Below, piece after piece: positions 32,204-40,408 of a stretch of DNA of 64,000 nt. Positions within the stretch are counted from its first letter, which is position 1. Each line of letters begins with the position of its first letter. The position numbers and the translations under genes are program-made. Origin of the DNA: Paraburkholderia sp. (lineage in GTDB: Bacteria > Pseudomonadota > Gammaproteobacteria > Burkholderiales > Burkholderiaceae); NCBI RefSeq assembly GCF_028283785.1, contig NZ_JAPWKB010000019.1, positions 1,322,001 through 1,386,000 of the forward strand, in the 5' to 3' direction. Under the pieces are notes generated by a model. The model saw only the letters and a program-made list of their open reading frames with translations. It was not told the DNA's origin and did no database searches.

Positions 32204-34339
32204 TCAGTTGCCGCGCGCGCGCGTGGTGATCGGCGCGATGTCGGCGAGGATCTTGTCGCGTCCGTATTTACCCGCGATCTGCGACAGACGCGTGTCGAGT
32301 GCACGCAGATAATCGGCGCGCGATTCGCTTTCGGGACGCAGGCTATCGAACAACGGCACGGGTGTAACCAGCAACACGACGAGTTCTGAGCCGAACGGTT
32401 TCGAAATGATCCAGTCGCCACCGCCGCCGATCGTCGCCGAGTAGCGCGGCGGCGCCTGATTGTCCTTCGCGCGCGGCCCCGGCACCATATGAACCACGCT
32501 GCCGTCCAGCTCGTAGTAATCGATGTTCACATACGAGTTGTACGGTGGCGTCGATACATCGACGATCAGCGGATCGCCTTCCGTCAGCAAGCCCGTGGCG
32601 GGCCGCACGCGCAGCGACGCGGCGTGCCCGCTCTGCCAGTTATGCGTCCAGAACGGCGCGAGGCTTTTGATCGTGTTGCACTTGTCGTCCGAAAGCGGCG
32701 TCACGTCGACATTCAGCGTATCGACGCCCGGCGCGAGACTCAGTGCATCCTTAAGACGCGCGGCGCCGTAGCGTTGCGACACGAATCCGTTGACCTGTAG
32801 CGCATGATCGCGCACCGAAGCCGATAACGCCGAGCACGGCGCCTGCGCGAGCAACGGCGCGACAGCCGCCATCGTCACCGACGCATCGACGCCCTTTCCG
32901 CTCGGCGCGGGTTCGGCGGACGCGTTATCGCGGCGGATCGCGGGTTTTACCGCCGACCCGCTGGAACGACCGTTTCCTTCCAGACTCGCCGACGACGCCG
33001 CCGATGCGGAAAACGCCATCGGCGCGGTCGGCGCGGCCTCGTGCGAGCCCGACGACGAGCGGAACAGGTACACCCCTATGCTTGCCACCGCGACGCCCGC
33101 CAGCGCCGCCAGGCCAAGTGCACGAACGTTCGGAGGAACATGCGGCGCGGTTCGTTTCGCGGAGCGTTCGTCGGCGCCGAACTCTTCCATGAACCGGTTG
33201 ACCGTCGGCGTTCGCGCGTCGCGATCGAACGACAGCGACGCACGCAGCGCACGCCATTGACGCGTGCCGATATTCTCGGGCCGCTCCGGTTTTCGACCGG
33301 CGCTGCGCGCCTGGATCGCCGATTGCCGGTCGAACGGATGACGCCCGGTCAGCAGTTCATACGTGATGCAGCCGAGCGCGTAGATGTCGTCACGCGGATC
33401 GGGTTCGCGATGTTCGAGCATTTCCGGGCTTGCATAGGCGGGCGTCAACGCGCCGAGACTGCCGGGATCGAACACGGTCGCATCGCTTTCCTCTTCCGGC
33501 CGCTGAAACACCCGCGCAATGCCGAAATCGATCACTTTCACTTCGCCGCCATCGGTCAGGAACACGTTCGCGGGTTTGAAATCGCAATGGACGAAACCGC
33601 GTTCGTGCGCATATGCGAGCGCGCCGCACATCCCGCGGATGATCGGCAGCGCCGCGCGAACCGGCATCCCGTGAAAATCCTTGCTGCGCATGAACTGGCT
33701 GAGCGGCTTGCCGGTGAGGTATTCCATCGTCAGGTAGACGATGACGCCGTCGCGGTCGAAATCGTAGACCGTAACGATGTTGCGATGCGCAAGCACTTGC
33801 GCCTTGCGCGCTTCGCGTTGCAGCGCGATCAGCGATTTCGGGTTGCCGCGAAACTGGACGTTCAGCACCTTGATCGCGAGATAGGGCTTGCGATCCGACG
33901 CCTCGACCTTGCGTAGATCGAGCGCCTTATAGACCGAACCCATCCCGCCGACGCCCAGGCATTCTTCAAGCACGAAGCGGTGATTGAGCGTGTCGCCGGT
34001 GCCTTTGACCTGATCGTGACCCGGCGCGGGCGTCGGCGTCGGACCGCCGGAAGGATCCGACGCCGACGGTGGGAATGCGTAATCCGGACGGGTTTGCAGA
34101 CGCGTTTCTTCCGCGCTCGTGACGCGTTGCGCCGCGGGCAGCTGTTCGATCCTGCGACGCACTTCGGCGTACAGGTCTGACGGCAATGGCATGCGGGCGT
34201 GCGCCTCGCCGAGAATATCGAGCAGGCGTGCGGGGCCGGGGCCTTCCGTCGTGAGCGTACTGTCGACCTGCGCGACGAATTCATCGCGCGAAAGTCCGCC
34301 GCTCTGGTAATCGCGAATCACATGCGCAAGGCTAGCCAT
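32204..34339 (-). CDS. membrane Ser/Thr protein kinase with DUF4384-like tail
   Basis: 711 residues. A 110-residue helical and Pro-rich N-terminus precedes a PknB-type kinase: LGVGGMGSVYKA P-loop (about 128-139), Lys157 in AIKVLN, catalytic HCDFKPANV (251-259) and DFG (271-273), with SPEMLEH and DDIYALGCITYELLTG. HCD replaces the usual HRD, so activation-loop control may differ. One membrane helix (about 405-425) leads to an outer part with a BON-like stretch and a C-terminal DUF4384-like domain (TEGDPLIVDVSTPPYNSYVNIDYYELDGSVVHM). The likely targets are partners of the twin-FHA protein, opposed by the PP2C enzyme. Confidence 0.92.
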   Translation of the reverse strand: MASLAHVIRDYQSGGLSRDEFVAQVDSTLTTEGPGPARLLDILGEAHARMPLPSDLYAEVRRRIEQLPAAQRVTSAEETRLQTRPDYAFPPSASDPSGGPTPTPAPGHDQVKGTGDTLNHRFVLEECLGVGGMGSVYKALDLRKVEASDRKPYLAIKVLNVQFRGNPKSLIALQREARKAQVLAHRNIVTVYDFDRDGVIVYLTMEYLTGKPLSQFMRSKDFHGMPVRAALPIIRGMCGALAYAHERGFVHCDFKPANVFLTDGGEVKVIDFGIARVFQRPEEESDATVFDPGSLGALTPAYASPEMLEHREPDPRDDIYALGCITYELLTGRHPFDRQSAIQARSAGRKPERPENIGTRQWRALRASLSFDRDARTPTVNRFMEEFGADERSAKRTAPHVPPNVRALGLAALAGVAVASIGVYLFRSSSGSHEAAPTAPMAFSASAASSASLEGNGRSSGSAVKPAIRRDNASAEPAPSGKGVDASVTMAAVAPLLAQAPCSALSASVRDHALQVNGFVSQRYGAARLKDALSLAPGVDTLNVDVTPLSDDKCNTIKSLAPFWTHNWQSGHAASLRVRPATGLLTEGDPLIVDVSTPPYNSYVNIDYYELDGSVVHMVPGPRAKDNQAPPRYSATIGGGGDWIISKPFGSELVVLLVTPVPLFDSLRPESESRADYLRALDTRLSQIAGKYGRDKILADIAPITTRARGN

Positions 34340-34378
34340 TTGTGCAGAGCGACGCAGCTCCCGATGGACTCATGAAGC

Positions 34379-34394
34379 ACCTGTCATAACAGGT
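34379..34394. promoter_or_regulatory. 16-bp palindrome near kinase promoter
   Basis: ACCTGT-CATA-ACAGGT, perfect 6-bp arms, 40 bases upstream of the kinase ATG. It may be an operator for the kinase gene. Confidence 0.4.
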
Positions 34395-34532
34395 TACATG
34401 TGCTGATTCGATACTAGGCCGCACATAACTCTTTCGCAATCCAGGATTGCCCACGAAAGCCATGTGCGACGCGCGTTTGCCACACGGTTTCCGGCTGCAC
34501 AACAGCGGCCCGCGAGCGGTGTTGCGTGTGTG

Positions 34533-34557
34533 CCAACAGCGCGGTTCCGGTTGTTGG
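34533..34557. promoter_or_regulatory. CCAACA-N13-TGTTGG upstream activator site candidate
   Basis: A perfect palindrome whose last base is exactly 124 bp before the -24 GG of the peptide 2 promoter. A weaker CAACA-N15-TGTTG copy lies directly upstream. The distance is typical for sigma-54 activator sites. Confidence 0.7.
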
Positions 34558-34679
34558 CGCGACGCCACCACCTGAATGCTTTGCACCGTTCGCCGATCCG
34601 GCGTGGGCGATCGCGTTGCAGCGTGTGCGCCCTTTCGTGCCTGAATTCCAGCTACTTTCGCGGGTTCGCGAGCTCATGC

Positions 34680-34695
34680 TGGCACGACCTGTGCA
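34680..34695 (+). promoter_or_regulatory. sigma-54 promoter of peptide 2
   Basis: TGGCACG-N4-GTGCA, GG and GC 10 bases apart. It differs at only two positions from the 16-base promoter of peptide 1. The peptide 2 ATG is 74 bases further on. Confidence 0.85.
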
Positions 34696-34767
34696 CTATA
34701 GTCGTCAACGCAAACGAGGATACCCGGAACCCAACCATCCGATCCGCCAATCTTCAGGAGAACTGTG

Positions 34768-35031
34768 ATGAACACGCTGATAATCAAAGATCTGACCGTT
34801 ATCGAATCGTTGGACCGCCGTGCAATGTATACGGTGCGAGGCGGCTTTCAGATGCCTTCATTCGACTATTTCAATTTCAATCCGTTGACGATGGATTTCA
34901 GCAAGCACGTCACGGCATCGCAGTCGAACACGACGTACATGTCGATCAACGCATTGGGCGCACCGAACTCGACAGCAGGCGTGGTGGTCACGCCGACAGT
35001 CAGCAACGCGAATACGATCTACCAGGGCTAG
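34768..35031 (+). CDS. exported leader-peptide precursor 2
   Basis: 87 residues; AGGAG seven bases upstream of the ATG. The leader LIIKDLTVIESLDRRAMYTVRGG matches peptide 1 in the I-x-DL, LDR-x-AM and RGG positions, with GG near residues 25-26. The core FQMPSFDYFNFNPLTMDF is aromatic-rich. The tail (INALGAPNSTAGVVVTPTVSNAN) can be aligned with that of peptide 1 around NxxG-x2-NST and V-x-P. A sigma-54 promoter and an intrinsic terminator flank it, so it is a monocistronic unit. It is the likely second substrate of the C39 exporter 12 kb away. Confidence 0.75.
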   Translation: MNTLIIKDLTVIESLDRRAMYTVRGGFQMPSFDYFNFNPLTMDFSKHVTASQSNTTYMSINALGAPNSTAGVVVTPTVSNANTIYQG

Positions 35032-35144
35032 GTAGACGAATACGAATGGACCGCGAGGGGCCGCGGTCTGGCGACGAAGTCCGGGGAAACGGCGGCTTCA
35101 AACGCCGATGAATTACCTATACTCATAGATGCGAGAGAGACACG

Positions 35145-35180
35145 CGAGCGGCAGGCCGATGGCTTCGCCGCTCGTTTTTT
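35145..35180 (+). terminator. intrinsic terminator after peptide 2
   Basis: CGAGCGGC (35145-35152) pairs with GCCGCTCG (35167-35174) and is followed by six T. It closes the peptide 2 transcript before peptide 3. Confidence 0.85.
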
Positions 35181-35243
35181 GCGCTTCGCGGACGGGATGA
35201 TCGACGATGCGCGGCCGTGGTTGATTGTGTGTGGAGTGATTTT

Positions 35244-35471
35244 ATGGCGACGATAAAGATTGACGATCTGACCGAGAGCGTAGTGCTCGATCGCGAGGCG
35301 ATGGCCGCGATTTGCGGTGGGGCGCGGAGGTTTTTTGTGGTTGCGCCGATTGTCGAGGAGCGGGGACGGGTTGTGGAGTTCGGGGGCGCCGTTGGAGGTG
35401 CCTTTGGGAAGGCACGGAAGGGGGAGTCTGGTTCTCAGGGCAAGGTGGGAGTGGATTCTAGTGGGGTGTAG
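35244..35471 (+). CDS. leader-peptide precursor 3, possibly degenerate
   Basis: 75 residues; GGAG seven bases upstream of the ATG at 35244. The leader IKIDDLTESVVLDREAMAAICGG clearly belongs to the same family as peptides 1 and 2, but Cys replaces Arg before GG. The remainder (ARRFFVVAPIVEERGRVVEFGGAVGGAFGKARKG) is Gly/Arg/Lys-rich and lacks the NST-containing tail. No sigma-54 motif precedes it, and it ends 44 bases before a repeat element. It may be a decaying copy, or a distinct cationic peptide whose C-terminus was replaced. Confidence 0.5.
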   Translation: MATIKIDDLTESVVLDREAMAAICGGARRFFVVAPIVEERGRVVEFGGAVGGAFGKARKGESGSQGKVGVDSSGV

Positions 35472-35514
35472 AGGTTCTTTTTCGCGTGCGCGGCCGGGTT
35501 TTTGCGCTGGGGTG

Positions 35515-36685
35515 GTTGGTTTTATGTTGGCGTGCGTGGGCTGTTTTTCGCGGTGGTTTGCCTGGATCGGTCCTGTGCGGGACCGGTGCGGTTTGCGGTT
35601 TGCATGGTGTTGGGTTGGTTGCCTTTAGCGTCGCGTGCGCGTCCTGTTTTCACGCTGGTACGCCTGGATCGTCCCTGTGCGGGACCGCACCTACTTTTCT
35701 TTGCTCGCGCAAAGAAAAGTAGGCAAAAGAAAGCGCGTTTACACCGACACTTTGTAGCGAGTGGCGTCTACTGACTTTTGGGTAGTGGACCGCGCACGAT
35801 TTGAGTTGCCGCACCGCTTAAGCGAGTGACAAGGCAGTCATTCGGTCCGGCTGTTCGCTCCGCGACAGCCGTTGGGCACAGCCCCGTCTTTTTCTCTCGG
35901 CGCCATTCGCGCGCGGCACTCCGTTCGTCACAAAACCCATTTTCCTGGCATGCGCCGGCCTGTTCCCGCGCGCAAAATTCCAGGTTACGCAGAACGTCGA
36001 AACCATCGTGAAGGCGGGTGAATGCCATGGCGGAAACCGGCTCTTGAGCAGGGCGTCTGGACCGTCTTGAAGGCTGGCAAATCCGGGCTTTGAGCCGACG
36101 CCGGAATGGTCCTAAAAAGAGCAAATGCCGTGCGCAAACCGCGCTTTGGGCTGGACGCTGGAACCGTCGCGAAGGCGAGCCAAGGCCGTAGCGCTAACGG
36201 GGTTTTGAAGTGGGCTACCGCCGCGAAGCGGGCGGGATGTGCGGGCGCGGATCACCACGAAAAACAGACCGGCAACTCCAAACGTGCGCGGTCCACTACC
36301 CGTTAGTCAGTAGACGCCACTCGCTACGGAGTGGCGGTGTAAACGCGCTTTCTTTTGCCTACTTTTCTTTGCGCGAGCAAAGAAAAGTAGGTGCGGTCCC
36401 GCACAGGGACGATCCAGGCAGACCAGCGTGAATACAGGACGCGCACGCCACGCCAGGAGCAACCAAACCAACGCCATGCGAACCGCAAAACGCACCGGTC
36501 CCGCACAGGGACGATCCAGGCAAACCACCGCGAAAACAGGACGCGCACGCCACACCAGGAGCAACCAAACCAACGCAAAGCGAACCGCAAACCGCACCCG
36601 GTCCCGCACAGGGACGAACCAGGCAAACCACCGCGAAAACAGGCCGCGCACGCGACACCAAAAGCAACCAACCTAACGCCATAAA
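35515..36685. repeat. 1.1-kb noncoding repeat element, copy A
   Basis: Its ends are inverted repeats of one another, and the whole is matched by a second copy at 60077-61140. Each arm holds one to three tandem units of about 102 bp (cggtcccgcacagggacgat; units start at 36394, 36496 and 36599) and a perfect 15-bp hairpin CCTACTTTTCTTTGC/GCAAAGAAAAGTAGG (35690-35723 and 36358-36391). The 520-base core is homologous between copies but has no convincing gene. Open frames crossing it are low-complexity and differ between copies. Confidence 0.8.
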
Positions 36686-36753
36686 CACAGCCCACGCACC
36701 TATGGCATATTGCACAAACCAAACCAAACCAAACCCCACACCAAGGAGCCCAA

Positions 36754-37272
36754 ATGCCAGAAGACAAAACCACCCCTATCGACCCCCAACTCGTCGACCT
36801 CGCCCGCGAGGTCTTCGACCTGGCGCGTCGCGGCGACGCCACCATGCTCGCCGCTGTCATCGACAAAGGCGTCCCACCCAACCTCCGTAACGAGAAAGGC
36901 GACAGCCTCGTGATGCTCGCGGCCTATCACGGTCACGCGGACGCTGTCCGCACGCTCATCGAACGTGGCGCCAATCCCGATCTGCAGAACGATAACGGCC
37001 AGACGCCACTCGCGGGCGCGGCATTCAAAGGCTTTAAAGAGGTCGCCGAAGTGCTGCTTGCCAAAGGCGCAAACGTCGAAGGCGCGTCCCCTGACGGCCG
37101 CACGGCACTGATGATCGCCGCGATGTTCAATCGCACCGATATGGTCGATCTGCTGCTCGCCCACGGCGCCAACCCGCAAGCCCGCGACGCAAGCGGTGTC
37201 ACCGCACTCGACGCGGCCAACCGCATGGGCGCAACCGATACGCCCGCGCAACTGCAAAAAACCCAGCCCTGA
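36754..37272 (+). CDS. ankyrin-repeat protein
   Basis: 172 residues; AAGGAG just before the ATG. Four ankyrin repeats run from about residue 20 to 165: ATMLAAVIDKGVPPNLRNEKGDSLVMLAAYHGHADAVRTLIERGANPDLQNDNGQTPLAGAAFKGFKEVAEVLLAKGANVEG and so on, with canonical G-x-T-x-L-x-x-A and GANP turns. No signal peptide is seen, so it is a cytosolic protein-binding module. It stands alone between repeat element A and norR; its partner is unknown. Confidence 0.9.
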   Translation: MPEDKTTPIDPQLVDLAREVFDLARRGDATMLAAVIDKGVPPNLRNEKGDSLVMLAAYHGHADAVRTLIERGANPDLQNDNGQTPLAGAAFKGFKEVAEVLLAKGANVEGASPDGRTALMIAAMFNRTDMVDLLLAHGANPQARDASGVTALDAANRMGATDTPAQLQKTQP

Positions 37273-37309
37273 CGACTCACGTCCGCGAGCGGCACGCGCG
37301 GCTTTCGCG

Positions 37310-38923
37310 CTACTTCAGCCCCAGCCGCCTCGCGAGACGATTCAGGTTCGCCCGGTCCAGCCCGAGTTCACGCGCGGCCGCCGCCCAGTTCTGATTGTTG
37401 CGCGCCAACGCGTCGAGCAGCAGCGTCCGCTCGAAAGTGGTCACGGTGCTACGAAAATCGCCGCCCGCTTCCGCCGCCCCCTGCGACGCGGCGACGCTCA
37501 CGCCGTCGCTGCGTTCGTCCGCGAGGGTCGACAAGGCCAGGTCCGCCGCGCCGATCGTCACGATCCGTTGACGCGAGCGATTCGCGGACAACGCCGACAA
37601 CGCCTTCAACGCGCTGCGCCCAATCAGATGCTCCAGTTCGCGCACATTCCCCGGCCACGAATAACGCAACAACGCGGCCTGCGCATCGGCAGCGAGCCGC
37701 AGACTCAACAGACCCAGCCGCGCGCGATTCTCTTCGAGGAAAAAACCGGCCAGCAGCAACACGTCGCGGCCGCGCTCGCGCATCGGTGGCACGCGCAGCG
37801 GATACACAGTCAGCCGATGGTAAAAATCCGCACGGAAGCGCCCAGCGCGTACTTCGTCGGCCAGATCGCGATTGGTCGCGGCGATCAACCGGACATCCAC
37901 CGTGTGATCGCTGTCCGAACCGATCCGCTGCAACTGCCCGTTCTGCAACACGCGCAGCAACTTCGCCTGCACTGCCAACGACAGCTCGCCCACTTCGTCC
38001 AGAAAAATCGTGCCGCCGTCGGCGAGTTCGAATTTGCCGCGACGGTCGGTCGATGCCCCCGAAAACGCACCACGCACATGCCCGAACAGTTCGCTTTCCA
38101 CCAGCGTATCGGGCAACGCCGCGCAGTTCAGGCTGATCAGCGGCTTCGACGCGCGCGGCGATAACGCGTGGATCGCGTTTGCGACCAGCTCCTTGCCGAC
38201 GCCGGTTTCGCCGGTGATCAACACGGTGAGATCGCTGCCCGCGACCGTTTCGATTTCGTGGATCAGCCGTTTGTGCGCCTCGCTGCTGCCGATCATCTCG
38301 CGACGGCTTTGCCCGCCGCTCGCCTGCCGATACGCCTCCGCGCGACGCCGTTCCTCCTCGCCGGTGCGCGCCAGCGCATCGATCCGCTCCACCACGCTCA
38401 CCGTCGCCGCTGCAAGACTCAGAAAGGCCTGCAACGACGCCATGTCGATAGGGTCGAAGCGGGCCGGGTCGAGCGCGTCGAGCGTCAGCAAACCCCAGAC
38501 GCGACCGCCGATCAGCAACGGACAACCGAGGCAATCGTGCACTTCGAGATCGCCTTCGACGCCTTGAACCAGTCCGTCGTACGGATCGGGCAGATCGGAA
38601 TCGGCGGCGAATCGGGTCGGTTCGCTTCGCGACAGCAACTGCACGAAACGAGGATGGTCGGCGACACGAAAACGCCGCCCCAACGTGTCGCTGCTCAAGC
38701 CGTCGGTGGCGAGCGGCACCAGCGTGTCGCCGCTCAGCCGCAACAGCGCGGCGGCGTCGCCCGGAAACAACGTCAGCATGCTCTTGAGCAAACGCCGGTA
38801 GCGCTCGGTTTCGGACAGGTCGAGCGACAGATCGTGGATCAGCGGCGTCAGCACGTCGAGTAGCGAGCGCGCAGTCAATATGACCTCTGATGCAGTCTTT
38901 TTGACGAGAGTCGAATGAACCAT
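37310..38923 (-). CDS. norR: NorR-type nitric-oxide-responsive sigma-54 activator
   Basis: 537 residues from the ATG at 38923. An N-terminal GAF sensor (LLKSMLTLFPGDAAALLRLSGDTLVPLATDGLSSDTLGRRF) precedes the AAA+ domain with Walker A GETGVGKE, sigma-54 loop GAFSGA and GTIFLDEVGELS, then a Fis-like HTH (NWAAAARELGLDRANLNRLARRLGLK). NorR binds NO through a non-haem iron in the GAF domain. It is divergent from the flavohaemoglobin gene, the expected target, which has a sigma-54-like motif in its promoter. Confidence 0.93.
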   Translation of the reverse strand: MVHSTLVKKTASEVILTARSLLDVLTPLIHDLSLDLSETERYRRLLKSMLTLFPGDAAALLRLSGDTLVPLATDGLSSDTLGRRFRVADHPRFVQLLSRSEPTRFAADSDLPDPYDGLVQGVEGDLEVHDCLGCPLLIGGRVWGLLTLDALDPARFDPIDMASLQAFLSLAAATVSVVERIDALARTGEEERRRAEAYRQASGGQSRREMIGSSEAHKRLIHEIETVAGSDLTVLITGETGVGKELVANAIHALSPRASKPLISLNCAALPDTLVESELFGHVRGAFSGASTDRRGKFELADGGTIFLDEVGELSLAVQAKLLRVLQNGQLQRIGSDSDHTVDVRLIAATNRDLADEVRAGRFRADFYHRLTVYPLRVPPMRERGRDVLLLAGFFLEENRARLGLLSLRLAADAQAALLRYSWPGNVRELEHLIGRSALKALSALSANRSRQRIVTIGAADLALSTLADERSDGVSVAASQGAAEAGGDFRSTVTTFERTLLLDALARNNQNWAAAARELGLDRANLNRLARRLGLK

Positions 38924-38962
38924 TTGATTTTGCAAGCCACTGATTTCAATGATGTTTAATTC

Positions 38963-38978
38963 TGGCACAGAAACTGTA
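38963..38978 (+). promoter_or_regulatory. probable sigma-54 promoter of hmp
   Basis: TGGCACAGAAACTGTA: the -24 GG fits well, but the -12 element is GT instead of GC at the 10-base spacing. It lies 59 bases before the hmp ATG and downstream of divergent norR, so NorR-driven transcription is likely. Confidence 0.55.
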
Positions 38979-39036
38979 TTAGAGAGCAACAACAGTCGCG
39001 ATCCGGCTGACTTGTCAACTCGAACAGGACCACACC

Positions 39037-40218
39037 ATGCTCTCGCCCGAACACCGCGTCATCGTCAAAGCCACCGTTCCGCTGCTCGAAAGCGGCGGCG
39101 AGGCGCTCACCACGCACTTCTACGCGAAGATGCTGCGCGACTATCCGCAAGTGCGTCCGATGTTCAACCAGACGCACCAGGCGAGCGGCGCGCAGCAACG
39201 CGCGCTTGCCAACGGCGTGCTGATGTACGCACGGCATATCGACGAACTCGAAAAACTCGGCGGCCTCGTCGGTCAGATCATCAACAAGCACGTCGCGCTG
39301 AATATCCTGCCCGAGCACTATCCGATCGTCGGCACCTGTCTGCTGGCGTCGATCCGCGAAGTGCTCGGCGAAGAGATCGCCACCGACGCGGTCATCGACG
39401 CGTGGGCCGCTGCCTACGGTCAGCTCGCCGATCTGCTGATCGGCCTCGAAACGCAGATCTACGACGACAAGGCCCATGCACCGGGCGGATGGCGCGGCAC
39501 GCGGCCGTTCCGTGTTGCGCGCAAAGTGCGCGAGAGCGACGAGATCACGTCGTTCTATCTGCAACCGGCCGACGGCGCTGCGATCCTCGATTTCCATCCG
39601 GGCCAGTACACCGGCTTGCGCCTGACCATCGACGGCGACGAAGTGCGGCGCAACTACTCGCTGTCCGCCGCGTCGAATGGTCGCGAATATCGCATCAGCG
39701 TGAAGCGCGAACCGAACGGCAAGGTGTCGAACTATCTGCACGACGCGGTTCACGAAGGCGACACGCTCGATGTCTTCACCCCATCCGGCGACTTCCGGCT
39801 CGAACCCGCCGACAAGCCGCTGGTGCTGATCAGCGGCGGCGTCGGCATCACGCCGACGCTCGCGATGCTGCACGCAGCACTCGACCAGGGCCGCGACGTG
39901 CACTTCATCCACGCCGCGCGTCACGGCGGCGTGCACGCGTTCCGCGACACGATCGACTCGCTCGCCGCGCGTCATCCGCAACTGACGCACTTCTACTGCT
40001 ACGAGCAACCACGCGACGGCGACCCCGACGCGCACGGCACCGGTCATCTGAACGAAACGCTGCTCGATCGATGGCTGCCGGAAGATCGTGACGTGGACGT
40101 ATATTTTCTCGGTCCCGTGCCATTCATGAAGGCGATCAAGCGGCATCTGAAGGCAGTCGGCGTGCCGGAATCGCAAAGCTGTTACGAGTTCTTCGGACCG
40201 GCGTCGGCGCTCGATTAA
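39037..40218 (+). CDS. hmp: flavohaemoglobin (nitric oxide dioxygenase)
   Basis: 393 residues, the standard length. The globin domain (1-140) includes FYAKMLRDYPQVRPMFNQTHQ and the proximal haem ligand in NKHVALNILPEHYPIVG. A FAD domain (RNYSLSAAS) and an NAD domain (LISGGVGITPTLAML, YFLGPVPFMKAIKRHL) follow. It converts NO and O2 to nitrate using NADH. It is divergent from norR and ends at an intrinsic terminator. Confidence 0.96.
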   Translation: MLSPEHRVIVKATVPLLESGGEALTTHFYAKMLRDYPQVRPMFNQTHQASGAQQRALANGVLMYARHIDELEKLGGLVGQIINKHVALNILPEHYPIVGTCLLASIREVLGEEIATDAVIDAWAAAYGQLADLLIGLETQIYDDKAHAPGGWRGTRPFRVARKVRESDEITSFYLQPADGAAILDFHPGQYTGLRLTIDGDEVRRNYSLSAASNGREYRISVKREPNGKVSNYLHDAVHEGDTLDVFTPSGDFRLEPADKPLVLISGGVGITPTLAMLHAALDQGRDVHFIHAARHGGVHAFRDTIDSLAARHPQLTHFYCYEQPRDGDPDAHGTGHLNETLLDRWLPEDRDVDVYFLGPVPFMKAIKRHLKAVGVPESQSCYEFFGPASALD

Positions 40219-40287
40219 GCCTTTGAATAGCGGCTAAAAAAGATAATTGAAGTCGAAGCCATGGTTTCAACACGCGGCATCGAAAGC

Positions 40288-40319
40288 GGACTGGTTGCAC
40301 GCGCAACCGGTCCGTTTTT
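40288..40319 (+). terminator. intrinsic terminator after hmp
   Basis: GGACTGGTTGC (40288-40298) pairs with GCAACCGGTCC (40303-40313) through one G-U wobble, with a 4-base loop and then GTTTTT. Confidence 0.85.
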
Positions 40320-40408
40320 GCATCGGGCACGCGTCGAGCACACTAAGCGCACCGGGTGCAAAATAGTCGCGCATGCAATCAACTGAACTCTTCATTCAGG
40401 AGCGCACG

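Larger units (their letters stand above)
34340..34767. other. 428-base divergent regulatory region
   Basis: No gene is supported. It holds an ACCTGT-CATA-ACAGGT palindrome at 34379-34394 close to the kinase start, two CAACA/TGTTG palindromes (34500-34524 with a 15-base spacer, 34533-34557 with 13) and the sigma-54 promoter of peptide 2. Confidence 0.7.

Noticed and set aside
34440-34470. Sigma-54-like motif for the kinase gene (TGGCTTTCGTGGGCA on the minus strand)
   Set aside because: GG and GC are 9, not 10, bases apart and the -24 sequence is poor.
35690-35723. Hairpins of the repeat elements as transcription terminators
   Set aside because: The stems are not followed by a T run in either direction and recur at fixed places in both repeat arms, so they belong to the element.
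35502-36881. Several 90-185-residue ORFs across repeat element A (and the matching ones in B)
   Set aside because: They are translations of the 102-bp tandem units (repeated GPVRF, WRARPVF-like strings), differ between copies and lack ribosome sites.
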